DNA from: Elusimicrobiota bacterium
GTDB taxonomy: Bacteria > Elusimicrobiota > Elusimicrobia > Elusimicrobiales > Elusimicrobiaceae
DNA: 64,000 bases
Assembly: GCA_029008615.1 (NCBI GenBank)
Contig: JAQXJI010000002.1
Location: 1 to 64,000 of the forward strand
Reading direction: 5' to 3'
The notes under the pieces were generated by a model. That model searched no databases. It saw nothing but the letters and a program-made list of their open reading frames with translations, and had not been told where the DNA came from. A program made the position numbers and the translations under genes. This document shows positions 16,663 through 25,620 of this stretch, piece by piece. The stretch's first letter is position 1. Each line of letters starts with the position of its first letter.

Positions 16663-17846
16663 CAGATGATACCCAAGGCCTTTCCGCATTTTTTGAAAGC
16701 GGCGGCCGCCTTTTCAAGCTGATTGATTTCGTGCCCGGCGGTAACGATGGTTCTTAATCTTTCCTTTCCTCTCGCGACCGTAGGGAAACCTATCGCCAAA
16801 GCGAAAACGCCTTCGTCAAACAGCATTTTGCTTAAAGCGTGGGCCTTTTGGGTATCGCCGACCATAACCGGCGTTATCGGCGTTTCGGAAGATCCCGTAT
16901 CAAAACCGGCTTTTTTAAGCTCTTCTTTAAAGAACTTTGTGTTATCCCAAAGTTTTTTAAGCCTTTCGGGCTCATTGTAAATTACGTCAAGGCCGGCCAG
17001 ACAGGTGGCTACGACGGCTGGCGGGTGAGAGCTTGAAAATAAAAACGGCCTAGCAACGGATTGCATATATTGTTTTAAATTATGGCTGCCGGCCACATAT
17101 CCGCCTATCGTGGCAAAAGCTTTTGAAAGCGTGCCTATCTGTATATCCACCTTGCCTTTAAGGTTGAAATGGGCTACCGTACCCCTGCCTTGCGGGCCGA
17201 TAACGCCGCTTGCGTGTGCGTCGTCAACCATACTGATAACGTCGTACTTGTTGCACAGTTCGGCTATTTCCGGCAGTTTTGCTATGTCGCCGTCCATACT
17301 GAATACTCCGTCCGTAACAAGCAATTTTCTTCTTGCTCCGCGCACTTCCGGCGATTCCAAAATTTCTTTTAAATGCGCCATATCGTTGTGGCGGTAGATT
17401 TTCTTTTTAGCCTTGGCGAGTCTGCCTCCGTCAATTATGGAAGCGTGATTTAGCTCGTCGGAAATTAAAACGTCCTCCGGGCTGGTCATCAGGCTTTGGC
17501 AAGTAGCCGTATTGGAAGTAAAACCAGATTGTATCACTATGGAATCTTCCGTCCCCTTAAATTCGGCGAGGCGTTTTTCCAACTCTTCGTGCATAGAAGT
17601 TGTGCCGATTATCGTGCGTACGGCGGCTGTGCCTATGCCGTATTTTTCGGTCGCTTCGACGGCGGCTTTAATCACTTTCGGGTGAGTGGTAAGGCAGAGA
17701 TAATTGTTTGAAGTCAAGTTGATTACTTCTTTGCCGTCTATCGTCGAAACAGGCCCCTGCGCGCTTTGCAGCACATTGGGCTGAATAAAACGGTTTTCCG
17801 CTTTAAGCTGCGCTATTTCCTGCTCTAAAAATTTCATTTTATCCAT
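16662..17846 (-). CDS. kbl: Glycine C-acetyltransferase (2-amino-3-ketobutyrate CoA ligase)
   Basis: 394 aa, alpha-oxoamine synthase family of PLP enzymes. INLTSNNYLCLTTHPKV, the substrate/cofactor block MVDDAHASGVIGPQGRG and the PLP lysine in GTLSKAFATIGGY (near 240) are intact. It splits 2-amino-3-ketobutyrate with CoA into glycine and acetyl-CoA. The threonine dehydrogenase that makes this substrate lies 15 nt upstream, so the pair forms the two-step threonine-to-glycine pathway. Other members of the family (BioF) are possible by sequence alone, but the neighbour favours Kbl. Confidence 0.93.
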   Translation of the reverse strand: MDKMKFLEQEIAQLKAENRFIQPNVLQSAQGPVSTIDGKEVINLTSNNYLCLTTHPKVIKAAVEATEKYGIGTAAVRTIIGTTSMHEELEKRLAEFKGTEDSIVIQSGFTSNTATCQSLMTSPEDVLISDELNHASIIDGGRLAKAKKKIYRHNDMAHLKEILESPEVRGARRKLLVTDGVFSMDGDIAKLPEIAELCNKYDVISMVDDAHASGVIGPQGRGTVAHFNLKGKVDIQIGTLSKAFATIGGYVAGSHNLKQYMQSVARPFLFSSSHPPAVVATCLAGLDVIYNEPERLKKLWDNTKFFKEELKKAGFDTGSSETPITPVMVGDTQKAHALSKMLFDEGVFALAIGFPTVARGKERLRTIVTAGHEINQLEKAAAAFKKCGKALGII

Positions 17847-17861
17847 TTATAGCTCCTTATA

Positions 17862-18899
17862 TTACGGTATAAGCAAAATTTTGCCGCATTCCTTTTTGGG
17901 ATCCATAGCGATTTCAAAAGCTTTTGCAAAGTCTTTCATCTTAAAAGTATGCGTAATTACGGGCCTGGGGTCTATGGCTTTGCTCTTTAAAAGGCTTTCC
18001 ATTTTGTACCAACTGCGGAAGATTTCCCTTCCGGCTATGCCTTGCAGACGCACGGCTTTAAACACTATTTTGTTCGCGTAATCTATACTGATATTTTCCT
18101 TCGGCAGGCCGAAGCAAACCATTCTTCCGGCCGGTTTTACGGCTTCCAGCGCGAGGTTTATTGCCGAAGCGTTGCCCGACATTTCAATAATAATATCTAT
18201 GCCGGATTTGTCGCCGCCGGCTTCAATTATTTTTTTAAGGATGTCCGGCTCCATAGGGTTAAGCACAAGGTCGGCGCCCATTTTGGCGGCTAAATTTTGG
18301 CGGAAGGGTGAAGTTTCCAAAGATATTACCTTCGCCGCACCGCAAGCTTTGGCTATTTGCGTGGCAAAAAGCCCCTGCGGCCCGCAGCCGGAAATCACTA
18401 CGGACTTGCCTACGATATCTTCCGACAGAGTCGCAAACACGGCATTACCCAAAGGCTCCATTATTGAGCCGATGTCTTTGCAGGAATCGTCGGAATGTTT
18501 CCACGCGCAGCGCGCGGGAATGGCGGCGTATTCGGCAAAGCCGCCCTGTGTGTCTATACCTAAAATTTTAAGGTTGGAGCAAACGTGCCTTTGGTCGTTG
18601 CGGCATTGATAGCATAAACCGCAGAATATATGCGATTCCACCGAAACGAAATCACCTTTGTTAAAGCCTTTTGCTTTATCGCCTATTTCCACGACTTCAC
18701 CGCAAAGTTCATGCCCGAAAATAAAAGGTATCGGCATTCTTTTTGCGGACCAAGACGTATAAGCGTATATCGGCAAGTCGCTGCCGCAGATTGAAGCGGC
18801 GTGTATTTTTATAAGCAGTTCGTCGCTTTTGATTTGCGGTACTTCGGCGTCTATAAATTCCGCGCCGGGGGCCGCTTTGGTTTTACAGATGGCTTTCAT
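17862..18899 (-). CDS. tdh: L-threonine 3-dehydrogenase-like zinc alcohol dehydrogenase
   Basis: 345 aa from the ATG at 18899 with AAGGAG upstream. Medium-chain dehydrogenase: catalytic zinc at ICGSDLPIY (Cys) and FGHELCGEV (His-Glu), structural zinc loop CGLCYQCRNDQRHVC, NAD site VISGCGPQGLFATQIAKACG. It oxidises threonine to 2-amino-3-ketobutyrate; specificity is inferred from kbl next door. Both Tdh zinc sites would draw on the znuABC system encoded downstream in the same unit. Confidence 0.9.
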   Translation of the reverse strand: MKAICKTKAAPGAEFIDAEVPQIKSDELLIKIHAASICGSDLPIYAYTSWSAKRMPIPFIFGHELCGEVVEIGDKAKGFNKGDFVSVESHIFCGLCYQCRNDQRHVCSNLKILGIDTQGGFAEYAAIPARCAWKHSDDSCKDIGSIMEPLGNAVFATLSEDIVGKSVVISGCGPQGLFATQIAKACGAAKVISLETSPFRQNLAAKMGADLVLNPMEPDILKKIIEAGGDKSGIDIIIEMSGNASAINLALEAVKPAGRMVCFGLPKENISIDYANKIVFKAVRLQGIAGREIFRSWYKMESLLKSKAIDPRPVITHTFKMKDFAKAFEIAMDPKKECGKILLIP

Positions 18900-18968
18900 A
18901 TAATGTAATCTCCTTGTCTGCTTAAAACTTGCGTAAAAATCGCGGGCAGGCACTCCGCGTTTTAAAAA

Positions 18969-19772
18969 TTATTTTTCTTCTACGGAAGCTTCTCCGTAAA
19001 AGGTTTTTAAATCTATTTTGCTGTTCTTTTTATAATTTTCCTCAAGCTTGGGCAAATATACTTTTATATCGCCGGAAAATGAATGGGCCGAAATGCTTAA
19101 AGGATTTTTAGGTAATGCAGTCCACCTTGCGCTTAATTTACCTTGTGAAGAATAAAACATTAAATTTTCGGCCGAGCCGGTCATTTTGCTGCCGCCGCTC
19201 GTATTTAATATGTTGATATCTTCCGCCGAGCCCGTTACGGAAACATTGCCGCTTACCGTTTTTAAAGAAAGGTCTTTTCCTTTAAAATTTCTTATGGTGA
19301 TTCTGTCGGTAAGGGTTTCTGCGGTAAAATTCCCGCCTATGTCGGAAGTTTCTATAACGCCTTGGCCGGTATAAGCCCGCGCCGTTTTTGAATTTATCGA
19401 AAAAAATCTTATATCCCCGGTTTGGGAAGAAGCGTAAATATGTTTATTTTCCCCGGCTTGAAGCTTTACGGAGCATCTTGAACGCGGTATCATTAATATC
19501 TTTTTAAAGAGAGCTCTTTGTTTTTTCGGCTCTATTACGATTTCAACGACGTTTTCGCTCGGGCGTTTTAAAGTCATAGAGCATAAAAGGGACCGCCACG
19601 TTACGGAGCTTTCTGCTCCCACTTCCGGTACGACGGTAATATCCGCTTTTTGGGAGGAAATAAAAATATCGGTATAAGAATCCGTTTTAAAAGTTTGCAC
19701 CTTTTCCTTTGCTTGCGCGGATATGACCAGCAAAAGCAGAATTGAAGGTATCAATATCAATTTTTTTATCAT
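18969..19772 (-). CDS. Exported DUF4097-type beta-helix protein
   Basis: 267 aa. Signal peptide (ends SAQA near 21), then short repeating strands such as ASSQTGDIRFFSINSKTARA, GQGVIETSDIGG, KTVSGNVSVTGSAEDI and SAHSFSGDIKVYLPKL. The repeated SGDI/SGNV turns are typical of the DUF4097/putative adhesin parallel beta-helix family. Periplasmic or surface location is expected; role unknown. Ends 69 nt before tdh, so it may be the promoter-proximal gene of the tdh unit, though the gap could hold a separate promoter. Confidence 0.75.
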   Translation of the reverse strand: MIKKLILIPSILLLLVISAQAKEKVQTFKTDSYTDIFISSQKADITVVPEVGAESSVTWRSLLCSMTLKRPSENVVEIVIEPKKQRALFKKILMIPRSRCSVKLQAGENKHIYASSQTGDIRFFSINSKTARAYTGQGVIETSDIGGNFTAETLTDRITIRNFKGKDLSLKTVSGNVSVTGSAEDINILNTSGGSKMTGSAENLMFYSSQGKLSARWTALPKNPLSISAHSFSGDIKVYLPKLEENYKKNSKIDLKTFYGEASVEEK

Positions 19773-19853
19773 ATAATTACCTTATAGGCGTATACAGAAA
19801 GTATATATATTTAATATCGTTTGTAAAAGCCGAAAATTTCAGGAGAGTGTATT

Positions 19854-20765
19854 ATGAATGTGTTTTATTTTATGCTGTTGGCTTTTTTTTGGGGAACGGC
19901 GTATGTTGGCGTAAAGTATACGGTTGACGTTTTTGATCCATATTTTTCTTCATTTTTAAGGGCGTTTATCGGTTTCGTTTTCTTTACCGGCTGGTTTTTG
20001 ATTACGAAACAATCTTTTTATCTGCCTAGGAAAGAAGCCTGGCGTCCTTGGCTTGCGGGTATGCTGATTATGGGTGTGCCTTTTATATTTCTTTATTGGG
20101 GACAGCAGTTTCTTCCCCCCGGCACCGGCGGCATTTTTAACGGTACGGTTCCGTTGTGGGTTTTTATAATAGCCGCAATTACTCTTAAAGGGCAGGATCG
20201 TTTTACTTGGCGTAAAGCCATAGGCGTTATAGTTGGTTTTATCGGGTTGATGTTCGTCTTTCAGCCGGCTTTGCAGGCTTATACTTCCGCCTCAATGGAT
20301 AAAATGGCGCTTTACGGCAGCATTTCTTTGTTGATGATGGCGATTTGTTACGCAAGCGGAAATGTTCTTATCAAATATATTATGATAAACAAAATCACTT
20401 GGCAGCAGAGCATTTTCCATCAATATTTGTTTACCACGATATTTTTGTTTTTTGTAGCTTTGCTCGCCCGCGCTCCTCTGCCGTCTTTGGAGCAGGCTTT
20501 GGCCCCTAAAGTTGTAATTTCGATACTTTATGTGGCTTTATGCTCGTCGGCTGCGGCTTTGCTGCTTTTGATGAAGCTTCTTAAAGAATGGGGGGCACTA
20601 AGGGCCAGTTTGGCCACTTATTTTGTTCCTTTTATTGCGGTAGGCAGTGATTTTCTGTTAAACGGAAGAGTGCCCAATAAGTATGAAGTTATCGGTATGA
20701 TTATAATTATAATCAGCCTTGCGCTTATACAATTTGATAAAAACGGCTTTAAGAAATCGGCCTAG
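19854..20765 (+). CDS. EamA/DMT-family permease
   Basis: 303 aa with ten membrane segments arranged as two EamA halves (first half begins FYFMLLAFFWGTAYVGVKYT; second half near 150 with YGSISLLMMAICYASGNVLI). These proteins transport metabolites, often amino acids or nucleotides, across the inner membrane. Substrate unknown. Start follows aggaga. A strong terminator lies 20 nt after the stop. Confidence 0.9.
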   Translation: MNVFYFMLLAFFWGTAYVGVKYTVDVFDPYFSSFLRAFIGFVFFTGWFLITKQSFYLPRKEAWRPWLAGMLIMGVPFIFLYWGQQFLPPGTGGIFNGTVPLWVFIIAAITLKGQDRFTWRKAIGVIVGFIGLMFVFQPALQAYTSASMDKMALYGSISLLMMAICYASGNVLIKYIMINKITWQQSIFHQYLFTTIFLFFVALLARAPLPSLEQALAPKVVISILYVALCSSAAALLLLMKLLKEWGALRASLATYFVPFIAVGSDFLLNGRVPNKYEVIGMIIIIISLALIQFDKNGFKKSA

Positions 20766-20785
20766 CAAAATATATTAATTTAATT

Positions 20786-20815
20786 AAAAAGCGCCTCTTG
20801 TGAGGCGCTTTTTTT
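20786..20815. terminator. Strong bidirectional terminator
   Basis: aaaaagcgcctc (20786-20797) pairs with gaggcgcttttttt (20802-20815). It is flanked by A and T runs and lies between the convergent EamA and lactate dehydrogenase genes. Confidence 0.9.
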
Positions 20816-20840
20816 GCGTATGCCGGCCGATATTGTACAT

Positions 20841-21815
20841 TTATAGAAGATTGTTTTCTTTCAAAATGCTTTTTAATATTGATGCCGATTTTTGCAGGTT
20901 TTCTATTTCTTCCTTGTTTAAAGATATCGGCACGTGGGTTTCAAAACCGTTTTTGCCGACAATGGCGGGCATACTTAAAACAATGTCTTTTATGCCGTAT
21001 TCGCCGTGCATCATAGCAGAAACGGGGAGTATTGATTTTTCGTCGCGGACGATAGCCTCGCAAATTCTTTTTACGGACATAGCTATGCCGTAGTTGGTAG
21101 CTTTTTTGCGGGAGATAATTTCATAGGCGCTGTTTTTTACGTCGGAAGCGATTTTCTCCGTAGCTTTTTTGTGGTCAAAGTGTCCGCGCATTTCGCAAAA
21201 GTCGTTTAAAGGTATGCCGGAGACGTTTGCGGAACTCCAGGCTGCGATTTCGCTGTCGCCGTGTTCGCCGATAATGAAGGCATGTACGCTGCGGCTGTCT
21301 ACGTTAAGATGTTCTCCTATTTCGCATTTAAGCCTTGCCGTATCCAAAACCGTGCCGGAGCCTATAACCCTGTTTTCCGGCAGGCCGCTTAATTTTATTG
21401 CGACGTGCGTAAGTATATCCACCGGGTTGGCGACTATCAACATAATGCCCTTAAAGTTCCTTTTGGAAATTTCCGGGATAATGGACTCAAAAATTTTGAT
21501 ATTCTTTTTTACCAAATCCAATCGGGTTTCGCCGGGCTGTTGGTTCGCCCCCGCCGTAATTATTACTATGCCCGCGTCGGCCGCGTCGTTATAGTCGCCG
21601 GCGTAGATTTTCATCGGGCGGGCAAAAGGTATGCCGTGGCTGATGTCCAATGCTTCGCCCTCGGCCCTTTCTTTATTGGCGTCTATTAAAACCATTTCCG
21701 TAAACATTCCGCTTTGCATCAGGCTGAAAGCCGAAGCGGAGCCGACAAATCCGCAGCCTATTACGGCCGCTTTTCTGAAATTTATGCAACTTGAGCAATT
21801 ATTTGTCTTTTCCAT
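20841..21815 (-). CDS. ldh: L-lactate dehydrogenase
   Basis: 324 aa from the ATG at 21815 (AAGG upstream); the frame opens 27 codons earlier without a fitting start. NAD site AAVIGCGFVGSASAFSLM, substrate loop GANQQPGETRLDL (Gln where malate dehydrogenase has Arg, favouring pyruvate/lactate), catalytic His in IIGEHGDSE. It regenerates NAD by reducing pyruvate in fermentation. An odd N-terminal leader MEKTNNCSSCINFRK contains a CxxC pair, absent in usual LDH. Monocistronic. Confidence 0.92.
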   Translation of the reverse strand: MEKTNNCSSCINFRKAAVIGCGFVGSASAFSLMQSGMFTEMVLIDANKERAEGEALDISHGIPFARPMKIYAGDYNDAADAGIVIITAGANQQPGETRLDLVKKNIKIFESIIPEISKRNFKGIMLIVANPVDILTHVAIKLSGLPENRVIGSGTVLDTARLKCEIGEHLNVDSRSVHAFIIGEHGDSEIAAWSSANVSGIPLNDFCEMRGHFDHKKATEKIASDVKNSAYEIISRKKATNYGIAMSVKRICEAIVRDEKSILPVSAMMHGEYGIKDIVLSMPAIVGKNGFETHVPISLNKEEIENLQKSASILKSILKENNLL

Positions 21816-21941
21816 ATTCTTTTCCTTAAGCCGCTTTAACCGGGTTAATAACGGAATTGCAAAGCGGCGAATAATATTATAGCTTCCGCTTGGCATTTTA
21901 TCAATAGGGTGCCGTCGCTTTTAAATTTATATAATTTACTT

Positions 21942-22421
21942 ATGGAGCATAAAACCAATGTAATGCGCGTTTTGGACGCGGCCAAAATCGTTTATAAACA
22001 CTATTCTTACGACGCCAAGGAGGCTTTAAGCGGAACGGAAGTCGCCGCTTGTTTAAAAGAAAATCCCGCGCAGGTTTTTAAAACGCTGGTTACTTGCGGC
22101 AAAAGCCGCGCGCATTACGTGTTTCTTATCCCCGTGGCAGAAGAACTTGACCTTAAAAAAGCCGCCAAAGCCTGCGGGGAAAAATCCGTAGAGATGTTAA
22201 AATCCAAAGAACTTTTACCGCTTACGGGTTACATACACGGCGGGTGTTCACCCGTAGGAATGAAGAAGTTTTTTAAAACTTTTATTGATTCTTCCGCCTC
22301 TTCTTTTGAAACGATTATTTTCAGCGGCGGCAAGCGCGGTTTTCAGGTGGAAGTATCATTGGAAGACCTTTCAAAAATAATCCCTTTTACCCTCGCCCCG
22401 CTATGTTTAGAACGGGAGTAA
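21942..22421 (+). CDS. ybaK: YbaK/EbsC-family aminoacyl-tRNA deacylase
   Basis: 159 aa, the usual YbaK length. Landmarks: FKTLVTCGKSRAHYVFLIPV and LTGYIHGGCSPVGMKK, with the conserved Lys-Thr and Gly-Gly-x-Ser-Pro-x-Gly motifs of Cys-tRNA(Pro) deacylases. It clears mischarged Cys-tRNA(Pro). A GTG at 21909 would extend it by 11 residues, but the ATG at 21942 is chosen because TATAAT (21930-21935) lies exactly 6 nt in front of it and no Shine-Dalgarno is visible, suggesting a leaderless mRNA. Confidence 0.9.
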   Translation: MEHKTNVMRVLDAAKIVYKHYSYDAKEALSGTEVAACLKENPAQVFKTLVTCGKSRAHYVFLIPVAEELDLKKAAKACGEKSVEMLKSKELLPLTGYIHGGCSPVGMKKFFKTFIDSSASSFETIIFSGGKRGFQVEVSLEDLSKIIPFTLAPLCLERE

Positions 22422-22441
22422 AAGGGGATTTTTTATCAAAA

Positions 22442-22978
22442 TTATAATGTGCCTATCTTTTTTGTTTTTAAATTAACTAAAATAGTTTGTTGCATAAAAG
22501 GAAAGCCTTTTTCTGTTTTTTGTGTATTTCCGAAGGCTATGCTAAAAAATATAAGTTTTACAATATCTCTATTCTCTTTGCTTTGTTCCGCCATTACCAA
22601 AACATCAGGACTTTCTTTGAGATGGATTAGATCGCTTGGTTCGTTATTTGCATTTTTTAACAGACATACCTTTATATACTTTTCACCTTGCACATCTGAG
22701 ATATCAGATATGCTGCATTTATAATTTTTTTTATAATTTTGGTTTTCAAGATATCTCTTAATAACAAGATATTCTTGCGGTGGATAGACATCATTTAAAT
22801 TAATATTTGTTATTTCATTATAGGCAATATCTAATGCTTTTTGGACAGTTGCATCTGGAACTGTGGAATAGCGAATATCTAATGGTTTTTGGGTAGCTGT
22901 ATTTGGAAGGGCGGAATCCGTAAATTCACACCCTAAAAATAATATGATAATTGCAAATAATATAAATATCTTTTTCAT
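22442..22978 (-). CDS. Hypothetical lipoprotein
   Basis: 178 aa. Lipobox LFLGC near residue 17. The mature part is Asn/Lys/Ile-rich with no recognised domain; a degenerate pair DIRYSTVPDATVQKALDIAY is visible near 34-53. AT-rich codon use compared with lpx genes downstream suggests a foreign origin. It begins 2 nt after the stop of the zinc-ribbon/TM2 gene, so both form a two-gene accessory unit headed by the structured RNA. Confidence 0.6.
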   Translation of the reverse strand: MKKIFILFAIIILFLGCEFTDSALPNTATQKPLDIRYSTVPDATVQKALDIAYNEITNINLNDVYPPQEYLVIKRYLENQNYKKNYKCSISDISDVQGEKYIKVCLLKNANNEPSDLIHLKESPDVLVMAEQSKENRDIVKLIFFSIAFGNTQKTEKGFPFMQQTILVNLKTKKIGTL

Positions 22979-22980
22979 TT

Positions 22981-23349
22981 TTATATCTCCTTGTTGTAGG
23001 TTTTGTCAAAATCTGCGCTGCTCATACAGGCAATGCGCAGAAAGTTAATACAGGCAATTAAAGCCACACCGAATAACACAAACTCATATAACCCTATAAC
23101 CACGCTGATACCGCTGGCTATAAGTACGATTACCCCTGTGCCGATATTGCCTAAATAAAAGTGGTCGCCGCCCGCCCAAAACAGGAAAAATGTAAGTAGC
23201 AGGGCAACAGCCTTGCTCTTGCGTTCGCCTTTGGGTTTAAGCCCTAAGGCTTTATCTTTTGCTTTCGTCGGGTTATATCCGCAGTTAGGGCAGGCATCTG
23301 CCATATCCGAAAATTGCTTTCCGCATTCTTTACATTTTATAAGTGCCAT
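22981..23349 (-). CDS. Zinc-ribbon / TM2-domain membrane protein
   Basis: 122 aa. N-terminal zinc ribbon with CxxC pairs (KCKECGK and CPNCGYNPT), a basic linker (KAKDKALGLKPKGERKSKAV), then a TM2 domain with the diagnostic GGDHFYLGNIGTGV between two membrane helices. Function unknown. Its first 11 residues equal those of the PH-domain protein at 6636-7190, and upstream of each lies one copy of the same structured RNA. RBS aaaggaga supports the start. Confidence 0.8.
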   Translation of the reverse strand: MALIKCKECGKQFSDMADACPNCGYNPTKAKDKALGLKPKGERKSKAVALLLTFFLFWAGGDHFYLGNIGTGVIVLIASGISVVIGLYEFVLFGVALIACINFLRIACMSSADFDKTYNKEI

Positions 23350-23477
23350 AATTTAATCTCCTTTTTAGTGTTTTTTATAGTTTATAAAAGACCTGCGCCG
23401 GCATATTGTCGCAGAACTTTTTAAATCGGTTTTACCGTCTGATAAAGCGGTTTTTCCGCCCAAAATCCAATAAAAAA

Positions 23478-23677
23478 ACGGCTGCCGTATTTGAGATCTA
23501 CCACAGACCCAAATAAGACAGCCGTAGTTCTTGCCGCCTTTCAGCGGCAAGAAACATTAAGCATAAAACAAAAGGCTCATGACTTCCTTTCGTCTTATGC
23601 TTTAAATCGGCTGTTTTTGGTGTGGTAGATATTTTTGATTTCTCAAAAATTCTTCCCTTGCGGGAGTCCAAAAACAG
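23478..23677 (-). ncRNA. Structured RNA with conserved pseudoknot, copy 2
   Basis: About 200 nt on the minus strand, homologous to 6357-6559. P1 strands are 23667-23677 and 23611-23620. P2 is a 17-bp stem, 23586-23602 with 23559-23575. P3 is 23544-23555 with 23527-23537. P4 is 23519-23525 with 23478-23484, extended by TATTTGGG/CTCAAATA. The pseudoknot is 23621-23630 (ATCTACCACA, minus) with the P4 loop 23496-23505 (TGTGGTAGAT): fully complementary, but different in sequence from copy 1. Inside P1 two small hairpins have GCAA and GAAA loops. A TACAAT box ends 6 nt before P1. The zinc-ribbon/TM2 start lies about 130 nt downstream. Confidence 0.75.
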
Positions 23678-23710
23678 TATTAAATTGTAAACAGGTTAAA
23701 TTTAAACCTG

Positions 23711-23980
23711 CGGGTAAAACAAAACTCCTTTATTTTTAAGTTTACCGCTTGTTATTGCGGGTTTAAGTAATTAAAAACAAGTATTTTGCAATAATTAACT
23801 GTAATATAGCATTTTTTTACAGGTTTTAAACTTTGATAAGTAAAATTGTATAAATCATATTATAGCATAGAATTTTTATAAGGTATTTCCTCATATTCTA
23901 CAGTATGATAAATAGGTAGAGTTTCCCGCTTAAAATATGCGGTAATAACAATACAGGAAATTAAACGCAAATAATAAAAA
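23711..23980. other. AT-rich intergenic region, no gene seen
   Basis: Very AT-rich with no credible reading frame. A palindrome caggttaaatttaaacctg (23692-23710) borders it, just upstream of the promoter of RNA copy 2 and could be an operator. The rest separates the accessory unit from the end of lpxI; nothing else can be supported. Confidence 0.5.
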
Positions 23981-24811
23981 CTATACTGCAATTATGCAGA
24001 TATTGTTTTTGTCGGCAAGGCCGCAGACTTCTTCAATATCCAAAATGATAGTCTTTTCCGCTTCTATCGCCAAGACGGCGGCTTTGGCTTTTATCATTGA
24101 TTTGATTGTGCCTTTGCCTATTACGGGCAAATCGTAGCGGTCATCCTGTTTGGGGCGCGCTACTTTAACAACAACTATGCTTGCGCTTTTGGTAACCGGC
24201 GCGGAGGCGTAAATTTCCCCTGCGCGCTTTATGCAGTTGTCCGTGCCTTCCATAGCTTCAAGAGCGAGAACGGCCCTGTCGCAAATTACGGAAGTCAGCC
24301 CGACGTCCAAATCCGCCATTGTTTTTGATATCTTAAAACCCAAATCTATGCTTTTAAGCTCTTCTTCGGTAGGGGTTCTTTTGGTAAGTACGCCTTTTGG
24401 GGCTATACATTTTTCCATGAAAGAGGAAGAAGAAATAAATTCAATGCCGTCTTTTTTAAATTCGTTTATGGCCGCGCCTAAAATGGTATCGGCGCGCATA
24501 TCTTTTATTGAAGCCAGTACCTTAGCGGTTCTGAAATCCGGCATTACGCTGAATATGCTTACGTGCTGTACTCTGCCGGCCATTACCGCTTTGGTGACGC
24601 CGTTTTCCTTAAAAAATTTTATGGCTTTGCTCATTTGGCCGAGCTTCATCGTCGTGCAAAGTTTAGCGTAAGGCTCGAAATCTTTTTCAAAGGCGTTGTT
24701 TTTTGCGCAGATTACGTAAACTTCCACGCCTTTTAAAGAAGCCTCTCTAGCTATATTTATGGGGAATTTCCCCTCTCCGGCGATAATGCCCAACTTTTCT
24801 TTATTCGTCAT
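23981..24811 (-). CDS. lpxI: UDP-2,3-diacylglucosamine pyrophosphatase LpxI
   Basis: 276 aa, DUF1009 family. LGIIAGEGKFPINIAREASL at the N-terminus, the VTKAVMAGRVQHVS block near 70-83 and the C-terminal DLPVIGKGTIKSM catalytic region. LpxI makes lipid X from UDP-2,3-diacylglucosamine, replacing LpxH. Last gene of the bamA-lpx operon, overlapping lpxA by 11 nt. The operon has no lpxB, which would use this product. Confidence 0.93.
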   Translation of the reverse strand: MTNKEKLGIIAGEGKFPINIAREASLKGVEVYVICAKNNAFEKDFEPYAKLCTTMKLGQMSKAIKFFKENGVTKAVMAGRVQHVSIFSVMPDFRTAKVLASIKDMRADTILGAAINEFKKDGIEFISSSSFMEKCIAPKGVLTKRTPTEEELKSIDLGFKISKTMADLDVGLTSVICDRAVLALEAMEGTDNCIKRAGEIYASAPVTKSASIVVVKVARPKQDDRYDLPVIGKGTIKSMIKAKAAVLAIEAEKTIILDIEEVCGLADKNNICIIAV

Positions 24812-25616
24812 CCTGAGTTCCGCTGTGGTGGAATTTCATCCTTGCGGGGGTAATACCGCGTTTTGTGTTCTCGCAGAAAGTAATAAGTTCCATAACTTCC
24901 GGCGTGGGATTTGATTTTTTCAGCAGTTCCAAAGATTCTTTCAAAGTTCTGTTGGAAAGGAATAACTCTTTATAGGCCATTTTGATGGAACGTATTGCCT
25001 CTTTGCTGAAGCCGTTTCTTACAAGCCCGACGGTGTTTAATCCTACCAGTTTCGCTCTGCCGCCCGTCGCCCTGCAGAAAGGAGGCATATCAAGCGGAAG
25101 CCCGCTTAAGCCCGATACCATAGCGTATTTGCCTATTCTTACAAATTGATGTGCCGCCGCCATACCGGAAAGTATCGCGCCGTCGTCAACCGTTACGTGT
25201 CCTGCTATACCTACGCTGTTTACCAATATGATATTGTTGCCCAAAGTGCAGTCGTGCGCGACGTGGGAGTTTGCCATAAGCAGGCAGTTGTTGCCTATTT
25301 TTGTCGGGTGATCCAAAGAAGTTGAACGATGTATGGTTACGCATTCCCTGATTTTGTTTCCGTCGCCCATAATAACCATACTTTCAATGCCGTTGTAGGA
25401 AAGATCCTGAGGCTTTACACCTATAAACGCGCTGGCTATTATATCGTTATTTTTGCCCATTACGGTGTTTTCTATTACGCAGAAAGGGCCTATTTTGGTA
25501 TTATCTCCTATGGTAACGTTTTTGCCTATAATGGTATATGGCCCTACTTCTACGCCGTTTCCGAGTTTAGCGTCAGCATCTATAATTGCCGTAGGGTGAA
25601 TTTTAGCGGGTTGCAT
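24801..25616 (-). CDS. lpxA: UDP-N-acetylglucosamine O-acyltransferase
   Basis: 271 aa. Left-handed beta-helix built of hexapeptide repeats (IGPFCVIENTVMGKNNDIIA and similar), with the catalytic His in SHVAHDCTLGNNIILVNSVG near 120-140 and a C-terminal helical domain. First step of lipid A synthesis, adding 3-hydroxyacyl to UDP-GlcNAc from acyl-ACP. Lies 4 nt after fabZ. Confidence 0.96.
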   Translation of the reverse strand: MQPAKIHPTAIIDADAKLGNGVEVGPYTIIGKNVTIGDNTKIGPFCVIENTVMGKNNDIIASAFIGVKPQDLSYNGIESMVIMGDGNKIRECVTIHRSTSLDHPTKIGNNCLLMANSHVAHDCTLGNNIILVNSVGIAGHVTVDDGAILSGMAAAHQFVRIGKYAMVSGLSGLPLDMPPFCRATGGRAKLVGLNTVGLVRNGFSKEAIRSIKMAYKELFLSNRTLKESLELLKKSNPTPEVMELITFCENTKRGITPARMKFHHSGTQDDE

Positions 25617-25620
25617 ATTG

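Noticed and set aside
23365-23550. 61-codon minus-strand frame upstream of the zinc-ribbon/TM2 gene
   Set aside because: Lies across helices P3 and P4 of RNA copy 2 and has no ribosome site; the RNA structure explains the region better.
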